Shown piece by piece: positions 8,018 to 16,794 of a stretch of 64,000 nt of DNA. Position 1 is the first letter of the stretch; the number at the start of each line of letters is the position of its first letter. The stretch is from Acholeplasma hippikon. GTDB lineage: Bacteria > Bacillota_I > Bacilli_A > Acholeplasmatales > Acholeplasmataceae. Under the pieces are notes generated by a model. The model made no database searches. It saw nothing but the letters and a program-made list of their open reading frames with translations, and had not been told where the DNA came from. Location of the stretch: assembly GCF_900660755.1 (NCBI RefSeq), contig NZ_LR215050.1, positions 1-64,000 of the forward strand, read 5' to 3'. The position numbers were made by a program, and so were the translations under genes.

Positions 8018-9772
8018 ATGATTTTATTAAAACATTTTAGAAAATATTATCTTAAATACGCCGTCCCCTTGTTATTAGGGATTGGAATATTAATTTTAGT
8101 TGACTATGTGTCTCTAGAAATACCAAGAATTATTAAAGTAATCTTAAACGGTGTGGATCTAGGAGAATATACAACAATTGAACAAGTAGTACCTTACTTA
8201 GTTAACCTATCTTTAATTGTCTTAACGATGACAATTGGAAGATTCTTGTGGCGTTACCTCTTAATAGGTACTGGTAGAAGAGTAGAAACTGATGTAAGAG
8301 AAGCTATGTTTAATCATGCAACAACTTTATCGCAAGACTTCTATAGTAAAGAAAAAATTGGTGGTTTAATGACATACTTTATTAGTGATATTAATGTTGT
8401 TAAAGAAATGTATGGATTTGGATTACTGATGGTCATTGATGGTTTAGTATTAGGTGGCATGGTTTTAGTTAGAATGTTCTCACTACAATTTGAAATGACA
8501 GCGATTGCGTTTATTCCAATTGCCTTAATGGGGATTTTAATGTTCTTCATTAATAAGAAGATGGAAAAACAATCAAGAATTAGACAAGAAGCTCAAGAAG
8601 CGTTAAGTGATTTTTCTCAAGAATCATTTACAGGTATTACTGTTGTTAAAGCGTATGTGAAAGAGATGTTTCATGCCTTAACATTTAGAAAGAAATCTCA
8701 AGAATTATATGATAAGACAATGAATCATACTAGATATTCAATTATTGTGAATATTGGAATTGATGTAATGATTAATTTAGTGATTTTATCAATCTTAGGA
8801 TTTGGATCCTATTTAATCGCAGTAGGTGATTTAAGTGGTCCTGAATTAACAGAGTATATTTCTTATTTCTTCTCATTATTATGGCCTGTATTTGCGATTT
8901 CTTGGTTTATGAATGTAAATGCACAAGCGCAAGCATCAGCCAAAAGAATTAATAACTTCTTAGAAGCCAAAGTTGATGTGAAGTCAAAAGAGGATGCATT
9001 ACTTGACGTACAATTAGATGGTTCAATTAATGTAACTAACCTATCTTTCAAATATGAAGATGGTGAAGATTATATATTAAAAAATATGAGTTTTGAGATT
9101 AAACCAGGTGAAATGGTTGGTATCTTAGGTAAAACAGGTAGTGGTAAATCAACGCTAGTTGAGTTATTACTAAGAGTTTATAATACAAGAGAAAATATGA
9201 TTAAGTTTGGTGAGTATGATATTAATGATATAAGTATCAAAGCACTAAGAAAACATATTGGTTATGTACCGCAAGATAATTTCTTATTCTCAGATACAAT
9301 TAAAAATAATATTGGTTTTGCATTCGATGAACCGATGAGTGAAGAAAAGATGATTGAAGTTGCTCAGCTATCTGATCTGCATGAGAATGTTTTAGGATTC
9401 CAAGATCAATATGAAACAATGCTTGGAGAACGTGGAACAACAATTTCAGGTGGACAAAAACAAAGAGTTTCAATTGCTAGAGCATTAGCAAAAGATCCGA
9501 CCTTCCTTATTTTAGATGATTCAGTTTCAGCTGTTGATACAAAAACTGAAGAAAAGATCATTTCAAACTTAAGAAAAATCAGAAAAGGTAAAACAACTTT
9601 AATGATTGCTCACAGAATTTCAACAGTAAAAAAATTAGATAAGATTTTATTAATTGAAGAAGGACAAGTTGCAGGATTTGGTACACATAAAGAACTATTA
9701 AAGACAAATGCACTTTATCAAGAAATGGTTAAACGCCAAGAACTAGAAGCTTTAGTTGGGGAGGTAGAGTAA
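8018..9772 (+). CDS. ABC exporter subunit with degenerate ATP site (BmrC/YheI-like)
   Basis: 584 residues. A six-helix exporter membrane domain (about 1-310) is fused to a nucleotide-binding domain. Walker A is GILGKTGSGKST, the Q-loop is YVPQDNF, the signature is ISGGQKQ and Walker B is FLILDDSVSAVD. The residue after the Walker B Asp is Asp instead of the catalytic Glu, the mark of the inactive site in heterodimeric exporters such as BmrCD, LmrCD and TM287/288. The partner begins 2 bp downstream and has the Glu. It is likely to export drugs, lipids or peptides; the substrate is unknown. The start is ATG 8018 after AGGATGAG. Confidence 0.88.
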   Translation: MILLKHFRKYYLKYAVPLLLGIGILILVDYVSLEIPRIIKVILNGVDLGEYTTIEQVVPYLVNLSLIVLTMTIGRFLWRYLLIGTGRRVETDVREAMFNHATTLSQDFYSKEKIGGLMTYFISDINVVKEMYGFGLLMVIDGLVLGGMVLVRMFSLQFEMTAIAFIPIALMGILMFFINKKMEKQSRIRQEAQEALSDFSQESFTGITVVKAYVKEMFHALTFRKKSQELYDKTMNHTRYSIIVNIGIDVMINLVILSILGFGSYLIAVGDLSGPELTEYISYFFSLLWPVFAISWFMNVNAQAQASAKRINNFLEAKVDVKSKEDALLDVQLDGSINVTNLSFKYEDGEDYILKNMSFEIKPGEMVGILGKTGSGKSTLVELLLRVYNTRENMIKFGEYDINDISIKALRKHIGYVPQDNFLFSDTIKNNIGFAFDEPMSEEKMIEVAQLSDLHENVLGFQDQYETMLGERGTTISGGQKQRVSIARALAKDPTFLILDDSVSAVDTKTEEKIISNLRKIRKGKTTLMIAHRISTVKKLDKILLIEEGQVAGFGTHKELLKTNALYQEMVKRQELEALVGEVE

Positions 9773-9773
9773 G

Positions 9774-11570
9774 ATGAAAGATTTTAATGAATCTGTTGAA
9801 GCGAGAAAAGATAAACACTTAATCGCACGTTTACTAAACTACTTAAAGCCCTATAGTGGAAAGTTTGTTGTGTCATTCCTGTTAATGATCTTAACAACTT
9901 TAGCGGGTATGATTTTACCCTTAATCTCAGGGTTAGCAATTGATTATATGGCGGATACTTCACTTGAATTATCTGAAAGATTAAAATTATTAAATATTGG
10001 TATTATAGGTATCTTTATATTGATTGTGGTGACAATTACAATTAGTTACTTCCAACAAATGATTCTACAAGATATTGGTCAAGATGTTACACACTTGATG
10101 CGCACACAAGTGTTTGAACATATTGAACAGTTATCCATTGGACAAATTAATCAATTACCTGTTGGTAAATTGGTTACTCGAGCGAATAATGACCCAGCAA
10201 ATATTTCTGATATGTTTACAAATACGATTGTTAACTTAGTCAAAAATATTATGTCAATGCTCATCATTCTTGTTATTATGTTTTTAATTAATTGGCAAAT
10301 GGCTTTAATCGCTTTGGTTTCAGTGCCGCTTATTGTTATTGCAACATTATTCTTTAGAAAATATAGTAGAAAAGCCTATCGAAAAACAAGAGATAATGTA
10401 AGTAATGTGAATGCATTCTTATCAGAAAACTTAAGTGGTATGAAGATTACACAAGTCTTTAACCAAGAAGAAAAGAAGAGAAAAGAATTCAAAAAGATTA
10501 ATGATGATTTAAGAAAATCATACTTAAAAGAAATTATTATCTTTGGTGTCTATCGTCCAGTGATTTGGGCAAGTGCCATGATCGCAAGTATCCTATCAGT
10601 CTATTTCGGAGTGCAGGCTGTATTTGCAGGAACATTAACAATCGGTTTCTTTTTCTCATTCTATATTTATGTTGGTCAATTATATGAACCAGTTCAACAA
10701 ATTGCAGACCAATTCAACAACTTACAAAGTGGATTTGCGAGTGCAGAAAAGATCTTTGATGTACTTGATACAAAACCGGATATTGTTGATAGTCCAGATG
10801 CAATTGAACTAACTGAATTTAAAGGTGAAATTGAATTTAAAGATGTTTGGTTCAGTTATGTTCCAGATGAATGGGTGTTGAAAGGCGTTTCATTTAAAGT
10901 TTTACCAAATGAAACCGTAGCTTTTGTAGGTTCTACAGGAAGCGGGAAGACAACAATCTTACAATTAATTGTTAGAAACTATGATATCCAAAAAGGTGAA
11001 ATCTTAATTGATGGTATAGATATTAAGAAAATTAAACGTAGTAGTTTAAGAAGTTTTGTTGGACAAATGTTACAAGATGTCTTCTTATTTAGTGGAACGA
11101 TCAAAGAAAATATTACCTTAGGTGATGAATCTATTACAGATAGTGATATTAAAGCAGCAAGTGAGTATGTAGGTTTAGATTATGTTTTAAATAAATTGCC
11201 AGATGGATTAGATCATGTGGTAAGAGAACGTGGAAACAACTTCTCAAGTGGTGAACGTCAATTAATTTCTTTTGCAAGAGCTGTTGTTTATCAGCCAAGT
11301 TTAATGATTTTAGATGAAGCAACCGCAAACATTGATTCTGAAACAGAAGCAATTATTCAAGATTCTTTAAATAAGATGATGAACATTTCAACAATGTTAA
11401 TTGTTGCGCATAGATTGTCAACAATCCAACATAGTGATAAAATACTCGTAATGAGTAAAGGCGAAGTAAAAGAAATGGGTTCTCACCAAGAATTATTAAA
11501 GCAAAAGGGAATCTACTACAATCTTTACAAATTACAATATGACAAACAGGAGGGAGAAATAAATGCTTAG
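9774..11570 (+). CDS. ABC exporter subunit with catalytic Walker B (BmrD/YheH-like)
   Basis: 598 residues, membrane domain then ATPase. Walker A is FVGSTGSGKTT and Walker B LMILDEATANID has the catalytic Glu. The signature motif is altered (NFSSGERQ rather than LSGGQ). In these heterodimers the composite site is built from Walker motifs of one subunit and the signature of the other, so the good Walker B here pairs with the good LSGGQ-like signature of the upstream subunit to make one competent site. That pairing follows from known structures of the family. The last bases overlap the tldD start by 8 nt. Confidence 0.88.
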   Translation: MKDFNESVEARKDKHLIARLLNYLKPYSGKFVVSFLLMILTTLAGMILPLISGLAIDYMADTSLELSERLKLLNIGIIGIFILIVVTITISYFQQMILQDIGQDVTHLMRTQVFEHIEQLSIGQINQLPVGKLVTRANNDPANISDMFTNTIVNLVKNIMSMLIILVIMFLINWQMALIALVSVPLIVIATLFFRKYSRKAYRKTRDNVSNVNAFLSENLSGMKITQVFNQEEKKRKEFKKINDDLRKSYLKEIIIFGVYRPVIWASAMIASILSVYFGVQAVFAGTLTIGFFFSFYIYVGQLYEPVQQIADQFNNLQSGFASAEKIFDVLDTKPDIVDSPDAIELTEFKGEIEFKDVWFSYVPDEWVLKGVSFKVLPNETVAFVGSTGSGKTTILQLIVRNYDIQKGEILIDGIDIKKIKRSSLRSFVGQMLQDVFLFSGTIKENITLGDESITDSDIKAASEYVGLDYVLNKLPDGLDHVVRERGNNFSSGERQLISFARAVVYQPSLMILDEATANIDSETEAIIQDSLNKMMNISTMLIVAHRLSTIQHSDKILVMSKGEVKEMGSHQELLKQKGIYYNLYKLQYDKQEGEINA

Positions 11571-12948
11571 CAAACAAGAACTACAAAGTTTATTACAACT
11601 AGGCTTAGAAACTGGCGCAGATTTTTCTGAAATCTTTATCGAAGATACAGTATCAGGGAATATCCGCGTCATGAACGGCGAAGTAATTAGTGCATCAAAC
11701 GGTAATGTACATGGTGTCGGCGTTAGATTATTAAAGGGTATTGATGAGGTGTATGGTTATTCTAATGAAGTAACTTATGCATCAATTGAAAAATTAATGC
11801 TTAACTTAAGAGGATCATTTACAGGAGAAAAAGGTGTAGCAAAACCATTAGGTGATGCAAAACCTTATGTAAATAACATTAAAATTCGTCATGAGGATGT
11901 TACTCCAGCAGAAAAGAGTGCAAAATTAATTGAGTTATCAAACTTAATTAAGAGTCATGATTCAAAAATCGTACAAGCGATGACTTCACTTGTTGAATGG
12001 AATCAAAAGGTTTTAATCACTAACTCAAATGGTTTATACCAAGATGATGAAAGAACTTATTCAAGAGTCATTCTTTATGCAGTTGCTCAAGATGGAGAAT
12101 TAATGCAAGAAGCTTATGAAGGTCCAGGACGTAACATGGGCTTTGAAATCTTTGATGAATTAGATTTAAAAGCATTAGCTAATGAAGTTGCAGAAAGCGT
12201 AATGACACTACTATATGCAGATAATATGGAACCACAAGAATTACCTGTTGTAATTCATAACGGATTTGGTGGCGTTATCTTCCACGAAGCAGTTGGACAC
12301 CCACTTGAAACATCAGCTGTTTCAAAAGGTTTAAGCCCATTTGCTGGTAAACTTGGTCAAAAAGTTGCATCGGATGTTGTTACAGCATATGATGACGGTG
12401 ATGAAGAAAACCAATGGGGACGCTCAACTTATGATGATGAAGGTAATAAGACACAAAAGAACTTATTAATCGAAAATGGTATTTTAAAAGGTTACTTATC
12501 AGATGTTAGAAATGGTAAACGTATGGGGTATTCTTCAACTGGATCTGGCCGTCGTCAGAGCTATAAATTTGCACCAACAGCACGTATGAATACAACATAT
12601 ATTGCTAATGGAAAAGACAACTGGGAAGATATCATTAAAGATACTAAATACGGTCTATTTGCTAAAAAACTTGGTGGTGGAACAGTAAATCCAGCAACAG
12701 GTGAATATAACTTTGCAGTTATGGAAGGTTATATGATTGAAGATGGTAAAATTACAAAACCAGTTCGTGGTGCAATGTTAATTGGTCACGGTGCTGAAAC
12801 TATCATGAAGATTGATAGAGTGGCAAACAACAAATCATATGGACAAGGTATGTGTGGTGCTGGTAGTGGATCAATTCCAACAGATGTAGGACAACCTACA
12901 ATCCGTGTTACAAGTATGCTTGTTGGTGGTCAAGGAGGTAAGCGCTAA
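11563..12948 (+). CDS. tldD: TldD metallopeptidase subunit
   Basis: Zinc-dependent peptidase that forms a heterodimer with TldE and degrades unfolded or modified peptides. In E. coli it helps mature microcin B17 and destroy the CcdA antitoxin. The HExxxH zinc motif HEAVGH is at residues 241-246, with the conserved RMNTTY and the Gly-rich C-terminal GMCGAGSGSIPTDVGQPTIRV supplying the rest of the site. 461 residues, normal length. The start overlaps the ABC gene and has a GGAGGGAG ribosome site. It is translationally coupled to tldE (TAATG overlap). A peptide exporter partner upstream is a tempting inference only. Confidence 0.95.
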   Translation: MLSKQELQSLLQLGLETGADFSEIFIEDTVSGNIRVMNGEVISASNGNVHGVGVRLLKGIDEVYGYSNEVTYASIEKLMLNLRGSFTGEKGVAKPLGDAKPYVNNIKIRHEDVTPAEKSAKLIELSNLIKSHDSKIVQAMTSLVEWNQKVLITNSNGLYQDDERTYSRVILYAVAQDGELMQEAYEGPGRNMGFEIFDELDLKALANEVAESVMTLLYADNMEPQELPVVIHNGFGGVIFHEAVGHPLETSAVSKGLSPFAGKLGQKVASDVVTAYDDGDEENQWGRSTYDDEGNKTQKNLLIENGILKGYLSDVRNGKRMGYSSTGSGRRQSYKFAPTARMNTTYIANGKDNWEDIIKDTKYGLFAKKLGGGTVNPATGEYNFAVMEGYMIEDGKITKPVRGAMLIGHGAETIMKIDRVANNKSYGQGMCGAGSGSIPTDVGQPTIRVTSMLVGGQGGKR

Positions 12949-14264
12949 TGTTTGCTAAATGGATAGAATTAGGACTTAAAAAAGGATTTAGCGATATTGA
13001 AATCTATTCAGTTCGTAACAAATCATTATCAATTGAAGTTTATCAAGGAAAAGTTGAATCATTAACAAATTCAGATGTAACTTCAGTAAAAATCAAAGGT
13101 ATTTATGATGAAAAATTAGTTTCAGCTTCAACTGAAAACTTAACTGATGAATCAATTGAAAGATTATTTAACCGATTAATTTTAAATGCAAAAGCATTAA
13201 CAGTTAAAGAACCAGCAATTATTTTTGAAGGTTCACCTGAATATGCAGTTGTTAAAGAAAACGATTTTGATTTTGACAGCATTCCTGTTGAAGACAAAGT
13301 TAAATACTTAGTTGACTTTGAAAAAGCTGTACTAGCTTGTGAATATGTAAAACAAGTTGAAGCAGCATCTTATTCTGAAAGTTTTGGGGAAACAAGAATT
13401 GTAAACTCTAAGGGGTTAAATCTTGCTAAGAAACATAACTTTGCATACTCAATGGCTTATGGTATCTTTGAAAAAGATGGTGACATCAAGACAGGATATG
13501 AAATTAAGTTAGCGAAAAGCTTTGATGAGTTTGATGCCCAAAAAGATGCGGAAGCAACAATTGCAAACGGTATGTCTAAATTAGGTGGTCAACCACTTAA
13601 AACTGGTAAATACCCAACAGTATTCTCACCTAAACGCTTTGGCGATATGTTACAAGTATTCTCAGGATTATTCTCTGGTGAAGCAGCATATAGACAAACA
13701 ACTGCATTAAAAGATAAAGTTGGAGAAAAAATTGCTGCAGACATCTTTAATCTATGGGATGATGGATTAAATGAAAATGCTCCATTCCAAAATGCCTTTG
13801 ATGATGAAGGGGTTGCAACTAAAGTTCGTAAAGTTATTGATGGTGGTGTCTTTACTGGATTTATGCATAATTTAAAAACTGCATCAATCTTTAAAGAAGA
13901 ACCAACTGGTAATGGATTCTCAAGCGGTATCGGAGCTGCTGGATTATACTTAGAACCAGGAGAACAATCATTTGATGAAATGATTTCTTCAATCGAATCA
14001 GGATTCTATGTTACTGACCTTGTTGGTTTACACGCTGGTGTAAACTCAACATCAGGTGATTTCTCGCTTCAAGCCGGAGGGGTTTACATTAAAAATGGTA
14101 AACTTGATCATGCCGTGAAGATGGTTGTCTTAAGTGGTAACTGGTTTGAATTATTAAAGAATGTTAAAGGGGTTGCATCAGATATTAAATTTGATATCTC
14201 TGGTGTCGGTTCTCCATCAGTTTATGTAGGAGACTTAACAATCTCAGGAGAAGAAAACAAATAA
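12948..14264 (+). CDS. tldE: TldE/PmbA, non-catalytic partner of TldD
   Basis: 438 residues of the same fold as TldD but without the HExxxH motif, as expected for the structural half of the TldD/TldE peptidase. Family landmarks include the N-terminal DIEIYSVRNKSLSIEVYQG, the central SPKRFGDMLQVFSGLFSGE and the C-terminal GVNSTSGDFSLQAGGVYIKNG. The ATG overlaps the last base of the tldD stop, so the two are made together. A terminator follows 17 bp later and closes the run that began near 6804. Confidence 0.93.
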   Translation: MFAKWIELGLKKGFSDIEIYSVRNKSLSIEVYQGKVESLTNSDVTSVKIKGIYDEKLVSASTENLTDESIERLFNRLILNAKALTVKEPAIIFEGSPEYAVVKENDFDFDSIPVEDKVKYLVDFEKAVLACEYVKQVEAASYSESFGETRIVNSKGLNLAKKHNFAYSMAYGIFEKDGDIKTGYEIKLAKSFDEFDAQKDAEATIANGMSKLGGQPLKTGKYPTVFSPKRFGDMLQVFSGLFSGEAAYRQTTALKDKVGEKIAADIFNLWDDGLNENAPFQNAFDDEGVATKVRKVIDGGVFTGFMHNLKTASIFKEEPTGNGFSSGIGAAGLYLEPGEQSFDEMISSIESGFYVTDLVGLHAGVNSTSGDFSLQAGGVYIKNGKLDHAVKMVVLSGNWFELLKNVKGVASDIKFDISGVGSPSVYVGDLTISGEENK

Positions 14265-14280
14265 TATAATTTAAAGTGAA

Positions 14281-14307
14281 GACGTATTTTCAAATACGTC
14301 TTTTTTT
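14281..14307 (+). terminator. Intrinsic terminator after tldE
   Basis: Stem GACGTATTT (14281-14289) / AAATACGTC (14292-14300), opened by a base pair or two at the tip, followed directly by seven T. Confidence 0.9.
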
Positions 14308-14341
14308 GTGTATAATTTTAAGTAAGGATGTTTAAAATTAG

Positions 14342-14359
14342 TTATACCTATGGTATAAT
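14342..14359 (+). promoter_or_regulatory. Palindrome overlapping a TATAAT, first half of the 345-bp gap before the DUF1538 gene
   Basis: TTATACC (14342-14348) and GGTATAA (14352-14358) flank a 3-nt centre, and a TATAAT (14354-14359) lies within. It is a possible -10 with an operator on top of it. No convincing -35 is seen. The 14265-14609 gap otherwise holds the tldE terminator, two copies of an 18-bp palindrome and an attenuator-like hairpin, listed separately. Confidence 0.4.
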
Positions 14360-14375
14360 CATTATAAACTTTAGA

Positions 14376-14393
14376 ATTGAAAAAAGTTTCAAT
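14376..14393. repeat. Palindrome copy 1 (ATTGAAA-N4-TTTCAAT)
   Basis: Perfect 7-bp arms ATTGAAA (14376-14382) and TTTCAAT (14387-14393). The same arms and 4-nt spacer recur at 14552-14569. It could be an operator or an RNA hairpin. Confidence 0.5.
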
Positions 14394-14494
14394 CAATCGT
14401 TTAAATAAAACTTAATTTTGTATCAAATTATTTCAAAAATCTTTATATTTTCTTTTTGTGAATAGTTAATTAAAAAATATAGAGGCGTAATTTG

Positions 14495-14534
14495 AAAAAC
14501 AAAACCACTTAAAAGTCTGTGGCTTTTTTGTTTT
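14495..14534 (+). terminator. Attenuator-like hairpin in the DUF1538 leader
   Basis: CCAC (14505-14508) pairs with GTGG (14519-14522). The stem is extended by the A-rich left flank against TTTTTT-G-TTTT (14524-14534), giving a terminator-like hairpin with a T-run 75 nt before the start codon. Transcripts from the 14354 TATAAT would have to read through it. Confidence 0.5.
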
Positions 14535-14551
14535 ATTTAAACACTATAGTT

Positions 14552-14569
14552 ATTGAAAGTGTTTTCAAT
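14552..14569. repeat. Palindrome copy 2 (ATTGAAA-N4-TTTCAAT)
   Basis: ATTGAAA (14552-14558), GTGT, TTTCAAT (14563-14569). It is the second perfect copy of the 14376 palindrome, 176 bp downstream, and lies 41 bp before the DUF1538 start. Its TTGAAA could also serve as a -35. Confidence 0.5.
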
Positions 14570-14609
14570 TTTATATGATAAAATCATATTGGACGAGGAG
14601 AAGGTATAT

Positions 14610-16112
14610 ATGCTAAAAATGCTTAAAGGCTTATTAGTCAAACTAAAAGAATCAGCAGTAGCAGTCATTCCAATGACAGTCATAGTTATTTTAATGAGTT
14701 ATATAATTGGACTAGATGGCAAACTGATTTTTAATTTCTTGCTGGGTGCATTGATGCTTATTATTGGTCTTTCAATTTTCTCATTAGGGGCTGAAACTTC
14801 AATGATGACCATTGCATCTGAAATTGGTGGATTCTTAGTAAGAAAAAAGAAATTAGCACTTTTAATAGGTGTTATTTTTACAGTTGGATTTTTAATAACT
14901 GTAGCAGAACCAGCATTATGGGTTTTAGGAGATCAATTTTCAAGTGTTGTTAATCCTTTAATTTTAGTATTTACTGTATCAATTGGTACAGGTATATTTG
15001 TTGTTTTAGCAATTTTGCGTATTGTATTCCAGTTTTCTTTAAGAACTTTAGTGATTATAGGTTATAGTTTAGTATTTGTGGTTGCCGGTATTGTTTCAAT
15101 TTTTAACCCCTCATTTATTCCAGTAGCATTTGACTCGGGAGGGGTTACAACTGGACCGATGGCAGTACCATTTATTATGGCTCTAGGATTAGGTTTAAGC
15201 CAGGCACGTGGGGATAAAGATGCAGAGACAGATTCGTTTGGATTAATTGGAGTAGCGAGTGTTGGACCAATTATTTCAGTTTTAGTTTTAGGTTTATTTT
15301 TCTCGCCTCAAACACCAACGATGGATTTAGATTCAACATTTATTGATTACTTCCATGTAAATTTAATTCAAATGTTAATTGCCATTTTACCATTTATGTT
15401 TTTCTTTTTATTATTCCAATTTACAGTCTTTAAGTTTAGTAAAGAAAAAGTTGCTTCAATTTTAGTAGCATTTGGTTATGTTTACATTGGATTAGTTATA
15501 TTCTTAACTGGCGCTAATGCAGGATTAGTTAACCTTGCATATCAATTAGGTAATTTCTTTGCCACAAGGAGTTATGCTTGGATTATAATTCCAATAGGTA
15601 TGTTATTTGGATATATTTCTATTGCTGCTGAACCATCAGTTATGGTTTTAAATAAATTAGTTGAAGATGTATCAGCAGGTACTGTTACAAAGAAGATGAT
15701 GTTAGTCTCATTATCTATTGGGGTATCTATTTCAATTGGTTTAGCTAACTTAAGAGTTTTAACAGGCATTAGTATTTGGTGGATAATTTTACCAACCTAC
15801 ATTGTGATTATGCTACTAACATTTATTACACCCAAGACATTCTATGCAATCGCATTTGACTCGGGAGGAGCTGTTTCTGGGGCATTAACCTCAGCATTCT
15901 TAATGCCATTTACATTCGGTGCTGGTATGGGGATTGATCCAACTGGAAGTAGTATTTTAACTGATGCATTTGGATTGGTTGCATTTGTTGCCATGACACC
16001 ATTATTAACAATTCAATTACTTGGATTAATGTCTAGAGTTAAAGAATATAGAGCAACATCTAGAATTAAAATTCCAGATACTGTTATCCATTTAGAGGAG
16101 GATACAAAATGA
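14610..16112 (+). CDS. DUF1538 family multi-pass membrane protein (putative transporter)
   Basis: 500 residues, nearly all hydrophobic helices. The protein is an internal duplication: each half carries the DUF1538 hallmark AFDSGG (about residues 172-177 and 415-420) followed some 40 residues later by a DSFGL/DAFGL motif and a Pro-containing helix. Family function is not established; a transporter is the usual guess. It overlaps the first of two P-II-like genes by 4 bp, so the P-II proteins may gate it as GlnK gates AmtB (inference). An in-frame ATG at 14553 exists, but ATG 14610 has the GAGGAG ribosome site at 9-nt spacing and is chosen. Confidence 0.85.
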   Translation: MLKMLKGLLVKLKESAVAVIPMTVIVILMSYIIGLDGKLIFNFLLGALMLIIGLSIFSLGAETSMMTIASEIGGFLVRKKKLALLIGVIFTVGFLITVAEPALWVLGDQFSSVVNPLILVFTVSIGTGIFVVLAILRIVFQFSLRTLVIIGYSLVFVVAGIVSIFNPSFIPVAFDSGGVTTGPMAVPFIMALGLGLSQARGDKDAETDSFGLIGVASVGPIISVLVLGLFFSPQTPTMDLDSTFIDYFHVNLIQMLIAILPFMFFFLLFQFTVFKFSKEKVASILVAFGYVYIGLVIFLTGANAGLVNLAYQLGNFFATRSYAWIIIPIGMLFGYISIAAEPSVMVLNKLVEDVSAGTVTKKMMLVSLSIGVSISIGLANLRVLTGISIWWIILPTYIVIMLLTFITPKTFYAIAFDSGGAVSGALTSAFLMPFTFGAGMGIDPTGSSILTDAFGLVAFVAMTPLLTIQLLGLMSRVKEYRATSRIKIPDTVIHLEEDTK

Positions 16113-16438
16113 AATTAGTTTGGTTAGTAACTGATAAAGGTAAAGCAAATGAAATAGCTGAATTTTTATCGAAATTTAATCTAATTAGTGCAATCACATT
16201 TATTGCTCAAGGAACTGCATCACATGAGATTTTAGAGGCATTATCATTAACTCAAAAAGATAAAGAAGTTATTATTGGATTTGCTGAAAATAAAGATATT
16301 GAGGTAATGTTTGAAAAGTTAGAAGCAGAATACAATTTTACAAAGCGTGGTATGGGGGTTGCATGTGCAATTCCATTAAATGGAATAACAAGTAAAACAT
16401 TGCAACATCTTCAAAATGAAATGTTAGGAGCTAAATAA
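16109..16438 (+). CDS. P-II-like signalling protein 1
   Basis: 109 residues with the alternating strand-helix pattern of the P-II/GlnB superfamily (ferredoxin-like trimer): MKLVWLVTDKGKANEIAEFL, then EILEALSL, VIIGFAENKDIEVMFEKLEAEY and the conserved-looking RGMGVACAIPLNGI. The classical GlnB T-loop with its uridylylated Tyr is not recognisable. It overlaps the DUF1538 gene (ATGA) and is 1 bp from the next P-II gene, so all three are co-translated. Small-molecule ligand unknown. It is likely a membrane-protein regulator by context. Confidence 0.7.
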   Translation: MKLVWLVTDKGKANEIAEFLSKFNLISAITFIAQGTASHEILEALSLTQKDKEVIIGFAENKDIEVMFEKLEAEYNFTKRGMGVACAIPLNGITSKTLQHLQNEMLGAK

Positions 16439-16439
16439 A

Positions 16440-16787
16440 ATGGAAAAAATTGAACAAAATTTAATTATCTATGTATGTAATCACGGCTTTAGTTATGATG
16501 CAATGAAAGAAGCAAGAAAAGCTGGTGCTAGAGGTGGAACGATACTTCACGGACGTTCATCTATTTCTCAAGAAAAGACGAAATTCTTTGGTATTAGAAT
16601 ACACCCTGAAAAAGATGTGTTATTTATTGTATGTAAAAAGGAAAATACAGATAAGTTAATGAAAGCACTAACTGATAATTTTGGTGTAGAAACTGAAGCG
16701 CGTGGATTATGTTTCTCACTTCCGGTTTCAGATTCTATCGGATTTTCTTTTGAACCACTACCACCTTTTGAGGAAAAAGTAGTATAA
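16440..16787 (+). CDS. P-II-like signalling protein 2
   Basis: 115 residues, second P-II-type domain: NLIIYVCNHGFSYDAMKEAR, then GARGGTILHGRSS (a GARGGT loop typical of P-II-like proteins), DVLFIVCKKENTDKLMKALT and ARGLCFSLPVSDSIGF. It is diverged from its neighbour, sharing the RG-x-x-C-x-x-P core but little else, so it is not a recent duplicate. Mixed trimers or opposing sensor roles are possible. Its stop codon coincides with a TATAAT at 16783-16788 that could start the V-ATPase leader RNA. Confidence 0.72.
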   Translation: MEKIEQNLIIYVCNHGFSYDAMKEARKAGARGGTILHGRSSISQEKTKFFGIRIHPEKDVLFIVCKKENTDKLMKALTDNFGVETEARGLCFSLPVSDSIGFSFEPLPPFEEKVV

Positions 16788-16794
16788 TTTATTT

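Noticed and set aside
14478..14490. AGAGGCG as the start of a lysine riboswitch before DUF1538
   Set aside because: Only about 50 nt separate it from the T-run; the roughly 170-nt five-stem L-box core is absent.
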